A stretch of DNA of 64,000 bases from Thermothielavioides terrestris NRRL 8126 (lineage: Eukaryota; Ascomycota; Sordariomycetes; Sordariales; Chaetomiaceae): NCBI RefSeq assembly GCF_000226115.1, contig NC_016457.1, forward strand, positions 5,766,001 to 5,830,000, read 5' to 3'. Made by a program: the position numbers and the translations under genes. Below, piece by piece: positions 46,401-58,144 of this stretch. The notes under the pieces are model-generated. The model ran no database searches. It was not told where the DNA came from and saw nothing but the letters and a program-made list of their open reading frames with translations. Position 1 is the stretch's first letter; each line of letters begins with the position of its first letter.

Positions 46401-47541
46401 AAGTCGAGTTTGACTTCTATATCCAAGGAATCGTCTATAGCACCAATATAGAAGGTTACTTTACAATAATAGCCGACGTTATCGAAGGTTTAAGAGCAAA
46501 GCTATTGATTAGAATTAACTTTATACTTTATAATAGAGTAAAGATTGACCTCAATATATCTATCTATTACTTTTAGTCTATTTACAATATAAAGGTAAAA
46601 GTATATATAGAATAGAAGAGAACGATCTAGAAGGTAAAAGCTATAAATATTGTAATAGTCGCACCTATAACGGAATATTTAATCGAGACTATATTCAAGC
46701 CTATAAATACCAATAACAATAATCTAAGTAGCTAGAAACGTAAGCTCTACTTCGCTTTATACATCGAAGGCATCCTAGACACTATCGTAGACGTAAAAAG
46801 CGTATACTAGGCCGTCGTAAGGAATAACACCGCCTACCTAATCACCTTTATTGAAGGTCAATATATCGAACACCTTCTTTAGCATAGCCTAGAGAAGGAC
46901 ATCTAAACAATGGTATAGAACCTTATATAGTAAACCTAGGATAATGTTGCAAATAGCAAATATATATAGATAACGACAACTATATAATAAGAGCCTAGCG
47001 GTAAAGAACTAATAACGAAAACACTGACAAAGGATAAATATAAGCCGCCTAATAAGTAGAAGTTCTATATACTATCCTATAGCATTGAGAAACTAGACGA
47101 TATCCTATATATTAAGTTAATAGCAGGGGTAAACGTCTATAGTAGAGACAAATAGTATATAGAAGAAGTAAAGGCACTACTAGACAAATATAATGTCTTC
47201 TATAACCGTAGTATTGTCCTTATACTAGAGGATTAGAAGATAAGGATCCTACTTATCGATAGATAGTAGAATCAGCTTAAGCCTATTTAGATCTATCTAT
47301 TAAGCACTAAGGACTAAGCGATTATCAACAAAGAGTATAACAAGCTATAAGTGTAAGGAAAGATAGACTTTATAGACTAGCCAACTCCTATCGTTTACCT
47401 AGTCTTCGTAGTCTACTACACAGTCACTAAGAAAACGAAAGGCAGAGCTATAATAGACCTTTAGCCCCTAAATACGTTAGTGGTACTAGACGTCTACCCA
47501 TTGCCCAACTAGGACGACATTATAAATATAATAACAGGCAA

Positions 47542-50500
47542 TATTAGATTGGGGTGATAGACTACCTGGATATAGGGGGACCTAGTTTTCTACTTTTCTG
47601 TTTGTCTCAGAGCGTTGCATTCGTTGTCAGGGGGTCTAGCCCTCTAATTATATATATTTAAGTGGGCTAAGCCTATCTTCTTTATTATCAAGTAAGACAT
47701 TAAGTAGTTGTCAATATACGTTCGTTGACACTACGTTGGTAGTCCTCCTTCTTCTAGGAAGGCTATTGAGCCTCTCCTTGCGTTGTTCTACCTCTGTCTA
47801 GACAGTAGGTATTCGAGCTATTGAGCTCTAACTATATTCTTATTGTCTTTTGTCTTTCTACTATATCCTATTAGACGTATCTAAGCTATATGTCTTCCTC
47901 TTAGGAGACATCCTTCCTACTACTCGATATACACTATCTTTATCTGTCTAAAGGTATACTATATTCCTTTAGGAGCTATCTTGTACACCTGATCCTAGGT
48001 GTAGTAGGGTAGGTTGGTATAGAGGTTTTACACTATTTCAAATAGGGGCTTAATTAGGGAGGAGCTTAGCTCTATATCTAAATGGGATAGTATAGACTAC
48101 AAAGTCTTCTAAGATCGTAGAACTATACGATACTATATTAATAGCTATACGACAACGATATAGCCGACCTATTAAGGCTCTAGTATACCGATACTAGCAT
48201 CTCTAGGAGGTATAGAAACCTATTGAGGTATATATGTTCGAGGGGTCTATTGAGACCTTGTCCTAGGAGACCTTCCTTTGCTTAGACGGCGTAGGATATC
48301 GAAAAGATATCTTGTTATCCCTAATACTTCGAAGACCTATTAAGGCTTCGTTATTATTAACGTAGTGGTTGTAAAACGCTAATCTAATCGAAAGACAATA
48401 GTTCTATCTTTCTAAATAGAGATAGAGGTAGAATTTTCATTGATTATTATTTTCTTCCTTAATCTAGCTAAACTAGTTATAAAAGTAGTTAAACGTAGTA
48501 GCTACTTATAAGCTTCCGAGCTTAGGACTATACCTTTATAATACTTAGCTCCTTCTAATAGTATATCTAGCACTATTTTATATCGGATATAAGGTCTTAG
48601 TATAGACTTTTACTTTTCTTCTTAAAAGCTATACTCTTACCGCTATTATATTAGTTAGGTCTAGTATATTAGTTGCCAAAGGTATCTAGGTGATCTATAA
48701 GGAACCTATAGTCATCCTTTAGGGTATTTAGACTATATATTCCAAAGGAACCTAGCTTCTTAAAAGGTTTTCTTCCTCTAGATAGACGTTAAAGGAGTTA
48801 ACATTCCTATAGAAGTGTATATATTAGTCCTTTTATAGTCTATCAATATAGTTGTTGCCTTTCTTAAAGACAATAGCTAAACGTTTAATGACTAGACTCT
48901 AACGATATATATATACACTATCTATAGAAGCTCTAAGAATTCTATTGACCTCTATAACACTATTAATCTTAACGCTAACCTCCGAAGGAGAGTCTAAGGA
49001 TATATCTGTCTTATAGCCTTTCTAAGGTATACTAAGTAAAGAAGATCTAGCTAAAGTAGCGTAGATACCCCTTTTGTCTTTGCTAAATACCTCTATTCCG
49101 CCTATCTATATAGAGGTATCTACGATAATACCTTCTAGTCTCTTTGAAGTCGAAGCTCTAAGGAAGATAACTAAGTATATTCTTACTACTACGTTTAGTA
49201 CGACCTTTGTAACCCTAGCGAAGGCTAGCCTTTAGGGCCACTTCTCTAGTCAGAATACTATATATTAGATCGAGACCTTCGAAGAGATATATAAAGCTTA
49301 TTAGGTCACTAATAACAAAACCTATATATACCTATTCGAGCTTTAGTACAACACTATAATCTAACCTATTATTCGTCACTAGGAGAAAAAGGACTGAAAG
49401 ACCTAGGTAGCTTTCAAGACTAAGTTCCTAAAGCATTAGAAGGGCGACGATTCTAAGTAGTATAGAGATAGAGGTTACCTTTATAATCTGATCGAAGGGA
49501 GATACTAGCTAGTTAGCAAAGTTATCTATAACTACTTTAAGTTGATCGACTATATATACGCTATTGCCTCTACTAAAGTTTATAAGGAGCTATAGTATAT
49601 AATCGTTCTAACTATATAGCGTACACTTGATCAATGGATCTAGGTAGCTCTTAAAGACCGTTAGTATACCCTAAAGAAGGATAATAAAGACTCTATCTAT
49701 ACTACGAAGTAGATAGACTTCCTCGAGTTCGTTTAGAATATTCTTTAGAAGGGTCTTAACGTAGGAGACTTCTTTCTTAAGACCTATAAGCGTAAGATCG
49801 ATCTATAGAAGTACTACTCGCCTCTAGCTACGCCTACTATCAAGACGACCCCTAAGCTATAGAAGTAGGAAGAGGAGGAGCCAAAGAAAGTTCTTATATC
49901 TATGCCTAACGATATCGATGATTTAGCTAATTAGCTCTAGCGTCTATATATCTAGAAGTAGAAGATCGCTAAGCAATTTAAACGGAAGATTAAAGCCCTC
50001 CGTTTATATAGAATCGATCCTACTTCTAACGAGATCGAGGTTCTCTAGATATATTTCTAATAGCGGAGCCGCTTATAGGAGAGACGTATTAGCTTTATCA
50101 CTAGCCTATATATTGATAGTCGTCCTCCTAGCTATAGTAGACCTATAAGCTCTAGCTATTGCTACTATTGTAGTGACTCTAACTATATAGTCCTCAAATA
50201 TATAGAAGCTATAAAAGCTATAGCTATAGGTCTAATATATTATAAAGGTATAGACTACTGCCTTAGCGATAGGAGTAAGAAGGGCTATACACTAGCTAAG
50301 ACGATTACCTTTATAAAGGCAAATGTTGATAATATATAAGAGGTTAGTAAAATTAGCTAGCTTATCCTTATATATATAGCCTATTGCCTATAGTATAATA
50401 GCTATCCTATATACTAAGTGTACTATCGTAAGTATAAACGCCTAAATAGTCGCTTATTTAAGCTAGATATATCCCTAGTACTAAATAAGCACTACCTCTA

Positions 50501-53500
50501 GTAGCTTAAACTATATTAAGAGCCTACGACTGTCTAGACGACGATCAATCGTCTTATATACAAAGGGGAGCCTAAGCTCACCTCCACCTTCTATTATATA
50601 GCGTCTAATCAGTTGTCGTTTTATATAGTTCTATTAGAAGGAGGTTGTATCTTGACTTAGAAGGTTGTTCTATAGCCTACGCTAAAGGCTAACGAATTCC
50701 ACCAACTACCTCTTCCTCTCTCTGACCAAACTAAGGGAGAAGCTAAGGAGGAAGCGGACAAGGAAGTAGAGACTATACTTCAAGGTATACTACCTACTAA
50801 GCATTAGTTTACTAAAGACGAAATAGAAGATGACTTCTAGATAGGCGGCACTCCTATACCTCTAGTAGAGCCTCCTTATATAACTATCCTTAAGAACCTA
50901 GCTATAGCGAATTATACAAAGAAAAAGGAGCTATAGTCTAAGCCGCCTACGCTAAAGGTTACTACATTGCCTCTATATATAAAGGATACGATCTATACTA
51001 TAATAAAGGCGAAGACTAGTCTAACCCTTAATAACTTAGTCTATATCTTATCTAAATATAAGGACACTCTAATTATATACCTATAGGGCATTTCTACTAA
51101 CGTCGAGGTCATTGACTATAAAAGGTCCAATATTCCTAAGCTTAATGGACCAACTACTATACCAAAAGATATAAGGGTCTATATATAGGCTCTATATACT
51201 AATATAAATATATTTAACGACTCTTCCTCTAGTTAGACTAAAACGGTTCTAGCAATCTTTAGAATTACCAAGGACAATATATAGAGTATCTATATAAGAA
51301 GCCTCTAAGAGCGTTAGATTCGTAAGGGTCTACCTAGAGACATTGACGATTATATCTATATCCTACTCTAGAAGTCTATCTCAACGCTTTTAGTCTTATA
51401 GTATATAGAACTTAGTATAATAATAAGAGTATAGTCTCTTCCTACTTTATATATCTAGTTTAAGAAGGGCTATTATAATAAGCACTTTGCTTTAATCGAC
51501 TCTAGTTCAAAGTACAACTATATCTCGATAAATATTGTCGAGAAGTATATAATACTATACTAGCCTACTAAGATTATCTTAAAGGGTCTTTATAGCTTAG
51601 CACCGTTCATTAGAGAGACTTAGGTCACTCTATATCTAAGAGGAGTTGGCATCAACCTTCATTTCTTTATAACTAAGGACACTATTAGTAGCTATAAAAT
51701 AATCCTTGGTATATCGTTTATCAAGGATATTGCTTTAACCTTTAATTACTATAATAGTAACCTAATTATCGTTAATCTAATTATAAAGGGGAAGATAGTC
51801 TAGACGTATATCGTCTTTAAGAAGATTATCTAATAGAATCGCCTACTATCTCTAATATAACTATCCGTTTAAAAGCAATTTTAGGGATTGACGAAGAGTC
51901 TCGAAAGAATTTTTGACTAAGTAGAGATAGAGGAGAGTGAGACTGCCCTTAGTTTCCTCGACGATCGTATAAGTAAAGTGGTTTTTCATTTCGTTTTATA
52001 GAAGTCTTATATACTACTCTTTAACACTCTTTTTCATATTATATATTCTTATTCGTTGTCTTCTTCGTCTAGACGGAAGAAGAAGGGTAAGATCAAATTG
52101 TTGCCCTATTCAAAAGGGAAGAGGGGGACCTCGATTGGAAACCCCTTTTCCAATAGAAGGCTAAGGCGAGCGTTCTACTACGAGTTTAGAAAGGCCCTAA
52201 GGACGTTTATGCTCTAGAAGAATGTTATAAACAAGGTTTAGCCTATCGACTTAGTACCGTCGGATAGCTCTATACTAGAGAGAGACCTATTGTAATGAGA
52301 AAAGCGGCTTACAAAGGCCAAAGCTAAGATATAGTTTAAGAAGGACTAGGAAGACCTTATAGTCCCTCGTTTCTTAGATCTTAAGCTAGGCTCGAGACTT
52401 ATTAAGGAGTATCTTCGAGAAATGCTTACTATTATAAACGGTTTTTTTACTAAGTTAGAGAGAGAGATATTCGTTAAGATCTTACAAAACTAGGAGGCTA
52501 CGCTTATATAGGATTTTACTAAGTATAGGCGTATCTATAAAGATGTCGTTTTACCCTAGTATATTAGGACTATCCTATATAAGGCCTAGCAGAGCAAGTT
52601 GATCCTAATCTCGAAACTACTAATGTAGAAGGTCGTTGATCTGCTTAGAGAAAGATAGATATAAGGAATCATTGAGTATAGCTATATAAGCTACTATAAT
52701 AACTAGTTCTTAGTTTTAAAAAAGGACAGTGGTTTATAGCTTATTAATGATACTTAAAAGGCTAATGCTATAACGATCTATAATACTTTCGTTCTACCTA
52801 TTATAGAGGAATTTAGTAAAGACTTTGAGGGCTATAGACTAATGTCCCTTCTAGATCTCTTCTCTAAATATAACTAGATCAACCTCTATAAGTATAGCTA
52901 GGATTTAACGACTTTTATAATACTAATTAAGCTCTTTTATATATATACATTGCTAATAGGAGATATAAATTCCATTGCCTAGTTCTAGCGAGCTATAACA
53001 ACGATCTTTAGTGACCTTATCCCTAATGTCTATTACGCCTACCTAGACAATATTGCTATAAAAGGTCCCTAATCTAATTATACTAGTTATTTAGATAGAG
53101 GAGGACGTCGAGAATTTGTTGTTAAGTATCTTAAGAACATTGATATAGTGTTGCTAAACGTAGAGCTAGTAGATACGACTATCGCCACTAAGAAATCGAA
53201 GTAGATGCAACTAAAAGTAGTCCTACTTAGTTATCTCTATATACTAGAGGGGCGCCTTCCTAAAGAAGCGAAGGTGATTAAGATAAGGGAGTAGAAGACC
53301 TATTCTAATGTTAAGGAGGTATATACCTTCGTTAGAATAGTCGGATACTACTAGATTTAGATTAAAGGTTTTACAATCATTGCGATTCCTCTATATACTC
53401 TAATAAAGAAAGATACTAAATAGAACTAGGGGCCCTTTAAATAGAAGGTAATAGACAAGCTAAAGGAGAAAATCATTACTACTCTAGTTTTAGTGACACT

Positions 53501-56500
53501 TGTCTATAGTGATCCTTAGTTTAGTATAATCTTTTTAGTCTATAACGCTAGTATCCTCGGATAAAGTAGGGTACTTAAGTAGGTTGGCCCTAATAGTAAA
53601 AGACATCTATACTAGTTTAAGAGTAGTATTTAGTTAGAGGTAGAGAAGCGATATAATACTATAAAGAGGGAGTTAAAGGGGCTACTCTTCCTCCTAAAGC
53701 GTTTTCGTTACTACCTCTTTAGTATATATTTTATTGTAGAGACCAATGCTCTAGTTCTAGTCTATTAGCTTAATAGTGCTATAAACGATGTCCTAGGTAC
53801 TCTGATAATACGCTAGATCACCTAGATCTACCTATTTAACTTCGAAGTCAAGTATATCCTAGGTCCTAAGAACGTTGTAGCCAACGTATTGTCCTATAAA
53901 CCTCCTAGGCCCTCTAACTATATAGAGAAGGAAGTAGAGGAGGATATCGACGATTAGGTCGACGCCTAGATCTTTGTCAACTATATAGGCGAAGAGGCAT
54001 CGTATCTAGAAGGGAAGCTAGAGCCTATCCGCCTTTAAGACAATTACTCTTAGCGTTTTTAGGATATTGTTTACTTCCTATCGACGATAGAGACCCCGCT
54101 AGGCTATAGGCTATACTAAAAACAATATTAGCTTAAAAGGGAAGTAGTAAAGTACTTCGTTAAGGATTATCACCTTTTCCTCTAGAGTATAAACTATTTG
54201 TAGTGTTATAGGTACGTTGTTGATACCCCTAAAGAGAGACGTTTAATCTTCAACCGGTGCTATAGCGAAGTTGGCTATTGTAGGAGAGAGGCGACGTATC
54301 GATAAGTAACGAACCACTACTATTAGTATAGTATATACGAAGATATAGTAGAGTAGATCTAGGCTTATACGCCGTATTAGGCGTATAATACCTAGAGGTT
54401 CGAGGAAGTAGTAAACTAGACTACGCCTCCGCCTTTCCCTTTTACTAAATAGTACCTCGATATCTAATATATACTATCTAGCTATAGGGAGAAGAAGTAT
54501 TTCCTTATCGAAGTATATAACGATCTTATAGGATACGTCGAAACTAAGATCTTGTCGAACAAGTCCTCCGAGGCTATCAAGTCCTTCATTATACGGTATA
54601 TCCTTTGTTACTAGGGCTACCCTATTGTTATAGTCGTCGATAGAAGCTCTAAGTTCAAAGGCAAAGTCAAGGAGATCCTTTATAAGCTATAGATCAAGAG
54701 AGTTATCATCTTACTATATAATTCGTATATAAACGAAGTGAATAAGGCTAGCTATATCCTAATTGCCACCTTGTTTATAAAGATAACTAATAGTATAGGA
54801 AAGAGGTAGAGAGAGCTTTTTCTATATATCTTATATATAGATTGTACAACCGTTAAAGGCTTTTATAGAATATTTCCCTTCTTTCTTACCTACAACTATA
54901 AGCCTATTAGTCTAATCAAGTTTAATGTTCCTATCTAGTAAATTCTTACCTAGGACTCTATCTATACCTAGACAAAGGGAAAGGATCCTATAAGACTCTA
55001 TACAAAGCTCATTGCCCTCTATACTTATATCCTCTAAGAAGCTAAGTATAACTACGAGATTACCGTCGAATAGGTTGCTATAGCTTGCGAAAAGCTAGCT
55101 AAACGCTATAATAAGGCCTATAAACGTAAATTTCGCCTAGAAAACGTAGTAATATCTATCGACGACCTTGTCCTTGTCTACAATAACGTTTAGTAGCTAG
55201 ATATAAGCTTAGTCTAGAAACTAGAGTACTATTAGTTTAGCCTATTCTATATTTAGATAATTAAAGACTAAGACACTTACTTCCTAGAGACTTTAGACGA
55301 TATACCTATCTAGACACTATATCCTCTAAATCGTATAAAGAAGTTCTTTAAACTAGATAACGTCTAGCTAAAAGTAGATAATATAAACCTATTCCTCTAC
55401 TTAGAGGGGCGTAGCGACAACAAGCGCTACTACGATAGTCGCTACAACGATAGCTACTTCGATAGAGGCTATCGCCTCGACAATCGCTATAACGAAGTAT
55501 AGAACGATAGGGGAGCTAATCCTAGCCCTAGCGCTAGCCGAGACTTAGCTACCTTAGCGCTCTACGACGAGGAGATATATACTAGACACTTCTAAGGAGA
55601 ACGTTACCGCCTCGACAGTCGTTTAAGGCTCTACAAAGATAGCGAAAAGGGGTCTAGTACTGCTAAAGACAACTAGAATATTGGCGATTAGACTATAGGT
55701 TGTCAACCCTATCAACTAGCTAAGACTTCCAACAGTAGTCAACTAGTTAGGCTTCCTTATAGTGGCGAACTATATAGCGCTTTAACTAGTTAACGGTATC
55801 GCTTTAGTGATCCTTATTACGTTTATAGCGATAGCCTACTAAGGGAGAAAATTATATAAATAGTCGCTAAGGACATCGCGACTATAGTAGAGGAGGAGGT
55901 CCTTAAAGAGGAAACCCCTAGTTGTACTATAGCGCCTTAAGTAGGTTAAACTTATACTACTACGAAGAGGGCAAGGAAGGAGCGACCTCGTTAAAAGCTT
56001 ATTATAGAAATCCTATATAGAAAACCACCTAGTTTTTAACACTGGCCCTCTAGACGTATAAGGATATACAGTTTAAGAAGGGGGGAGGTCCTAGAAGCTA
56101 CTACCTCCGATAGTTTCGCCAACGTTTTACTACGTTTTCTTCTTAATACCCATTGTTATATTAGCCTCCTATTCGCTAATAATATCTCTATTAGCTATAT
56201 CTTACTTAATCTTCGTCTATCTACTATCGTTTACTTATTTTTATCCTTTAGGCCCTTATTCTTTTTCGCTAGTACCTAAGTTTTCTTTCTAAGGGGCGGC
56301 CCTACTCTTAGAGGCTTTATAGTCGTTCTTACCTTTTCTTTTTCACTTCTACCCTTTAGATAGATAGTTTCTATTATATAGGACTAAGTTTCTTAGAGCT
56401 AAAGTCAAGGCTAAGAAAAATCTATAATTAGGATATATAGTCTCTCGATCTACTATCTATAGGCTAAGCTCCTAGACTATATCCTACTTCCTACCTATCC

Positions 56501-57878
56501 CTATCTGTTTTCTCTATCCCTTAGTAACGTAAGCTCTTATAGTTGGCCTAGTACTATACTATTTGTTCCCTAATAGCAACCTCTAATAGGATAAACTACT
56601 CTTAGCCTACCTCTTCTAAGTGTAGCTTTAGCCTAGGATCGTTCTTTAGATCGTATAGAAGATAGTCCTATAAAATCAAGTCCTAAGCTAGGTACTTCTG
56701 ATTATTCCTATAGATATAAGTCCAAATATACTCTTTCTTTAACTAGATACAGTTGGTATATTTATTGCTAAAGAGAGAAGTGAAAGAAGTATAGCTATTG
56801 AAGGGCTAAGTTATATAGACGTCTCCGTCCTTATTAAAAAGAGTTGTCGAATACTAGTACAACAGTTTATAGTTACGACAAAGCACCTTATTACTATAGG
56901 AGTATCAGTCTTCCTCTACTTAGAGGGCGAATATAAAAGGGAAGCGCAACGCTTATTTACGACCTTATACCTAGATCAAAAGCGCTAACGCTCAGTTTAA
57001 GCGTATAGTAAGATAATATATCTAACGTCTAAGTGGTCTATCATTGTAATGCTCTATAAACACTAGACGAAAGACCTAGGTGTTATAGTGCCACTCAACT
57101 ACGTCAACTAGCCTATCGTCAATATAAACTAATCGCTATATCCTACATTGATCTTGCTAATTGCTTAGCAAGACCCACTAGATATACAGTAATCTAATGT
57201 TTAGTCGATAGATCTTGATTATACTATAGATAGCCTTATATTCGACTAAGATCGTAGTATATTCGTCAGTATAACGCTTATCTTTCGACATTGGTAGATC
57301 CTTTATCTTACTTTGGACTACCTAGATATACTTCTAGGCTACAAAGATCGTTGTTTTTAGCACTAGCGAGAGATCGATCTAGCGGTTTATAATCCTATAT
57401 AGCAATAGCCTCTAGTCGCTCGCTTTATTAGTAATTTCCTACAATATATCGTAGATATGCTAGTTGCTTAGCATTATAGTTTCTAGGTTACGAATTTATA
57501 TATAGGAGCTATATACGAATTTGAAAAGGAAGTAGAAGACCTAGCTAAGAACCTGATCTAACTAAAGAGAGGAAGGTACTAGAATAAAGTAGTAAGAAGG
57601 TTAGAGGAAGAAAATAGTTCTAGGATAGCAAGGAGGAGAAGAAGGCCTTAAGAATTTAGAGGGCGAATACTCATTTCTAGCTAATCAGTAGGCACTATAA
57701 GCCTTATCCATTTTCTTTTGCCTAGTTCAAGAAAGAGCTAAGTAGCCCTTCTACTTTCGAAGGCTTGCCTACCCCTTTTTCTTAATCCTCCTACCAATTC
57801 GCTTATAATCAACCATTTCTTCTACCTTGTCTATTGTACCCTAATTTTTTCTCGTAATCGTTTCAATTAGTCTAGATC
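47542..57878 (+). mobile_element. Family-2 Ty3/gypsy-type retrotransposon (copy B), RIP-degraded
   Basis: Starts TATTAGATTGGGGTGATAG at 47542 and is the inverted counterpart of 1-3154. A gag-like region lies at about 49250-50700. The RT core is near 52750-53100 with YLDNIAIKGP at 53040-53069 (Asn for the second catalytic Asp). RNase H follows around 53690-53890, and integrase at about 54170-55000. A purine tract AAGAAGGGGGGAGG is at 56075-56088. Behind it a minus-strand coding-like region continues to about 57530. No 3' LTR is seen before 57878, where a family-3 element starts; the rest presumably lies beyond it. An LTR of about 189 bp ending near 47730 (GTTGACA) is possible but unproven. Confidence 0.8.
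56440..57530 (-). pseudogene. Antisense coding-like relic downstream of pol, family-2 copy B
   Basis: On the minus strand one frame stays protein-like for about 350 codons apart from TAG/TAA at presumed Gln/Trp sites. Readable pieces include LDILSYYTLKLSVSAFDLGI, ALPFYIRPLSRGRLIL, NKDGDVYITQPFNSYTSFTS, LKKEYI and YLLYDLKNDPRLKLHLEEVG. The density of plausible residues over this length exceeds what the opposite strand offers. I do not recognise the family. It could be an accessory antisense gene of the element or a host gene fragment caught by it. Confidence 0.5.
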
Positions 57879-58127
57879 TGTTATACGCAACTGTGGCAAA
57901 GGCACCTATAACTGTACTGTGGTTAGGGGTGACGAGCGTTCCCTTAAAAAAGGGAACCTCGCCTGCAACCCCTTTGTAGAACAGTAGACTATATCAATAT
58001 ACTTTTGTAATATATACTAGTGTTTAGGAGTACCGTCTTATTAGCTGACGAGGCTAAGAGGCATTGATCTTTTTTACCCTTATATATTTACCGCTAGATG
58101 GTTATTGAGCACTATCTGCGTATAACA
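57879..58127 (+). repeat. 5' LTR of family-3 copy 2
   Basis: 249 bp with perfect terminal inverted repeats TGTTATA...TATAACA. It contains an 8-bp-stem hairpin GTTCCCTTAAAAAAGGGAAC at 57938-57957. Confidence 0.92.
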
Positions 58128-58129
58128 AG

Positions 58130-58144
58130 TGGTGCCTACTAACG
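58130..58144 (+). other. tRNA-type primer-binding site with T-arm extension, family-3 copy 2
   Basis: TGGTGCCTACTAACG is complementary to a tRNA 3' end reading CGTTAGTAGGCACCA. The next bases, ATTCGAACC, are complementary to a T-loop word GGTTCGAAT. Allowing one unpaired tRNA C, the match covers acceptor stem and T arm. The tRNA species was not identified. Confidence 0.7.

Larger units (their letters stand above)
43152..47541 (+). mobile_element. Family-3 Ty3/gypsy retrotransposon copy 1, 5' part
   Basis: Starts with a 249-bp LTR (43152-43400), then a tRNA-type primer site, a gag-like region (about 43600-45500) and a protease-like segment around 46260-46330 (YFDIDSNTNLVDKEFIS). It ends at the start of RT, where the family-2 element is inserted after GGCAA (47537-47541). 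It aligns with copy 2 (57879 to about 62275) along its length. Stops are frequent and no long frame survives. The remainder should lie right of the window. Confidence 0.85.
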
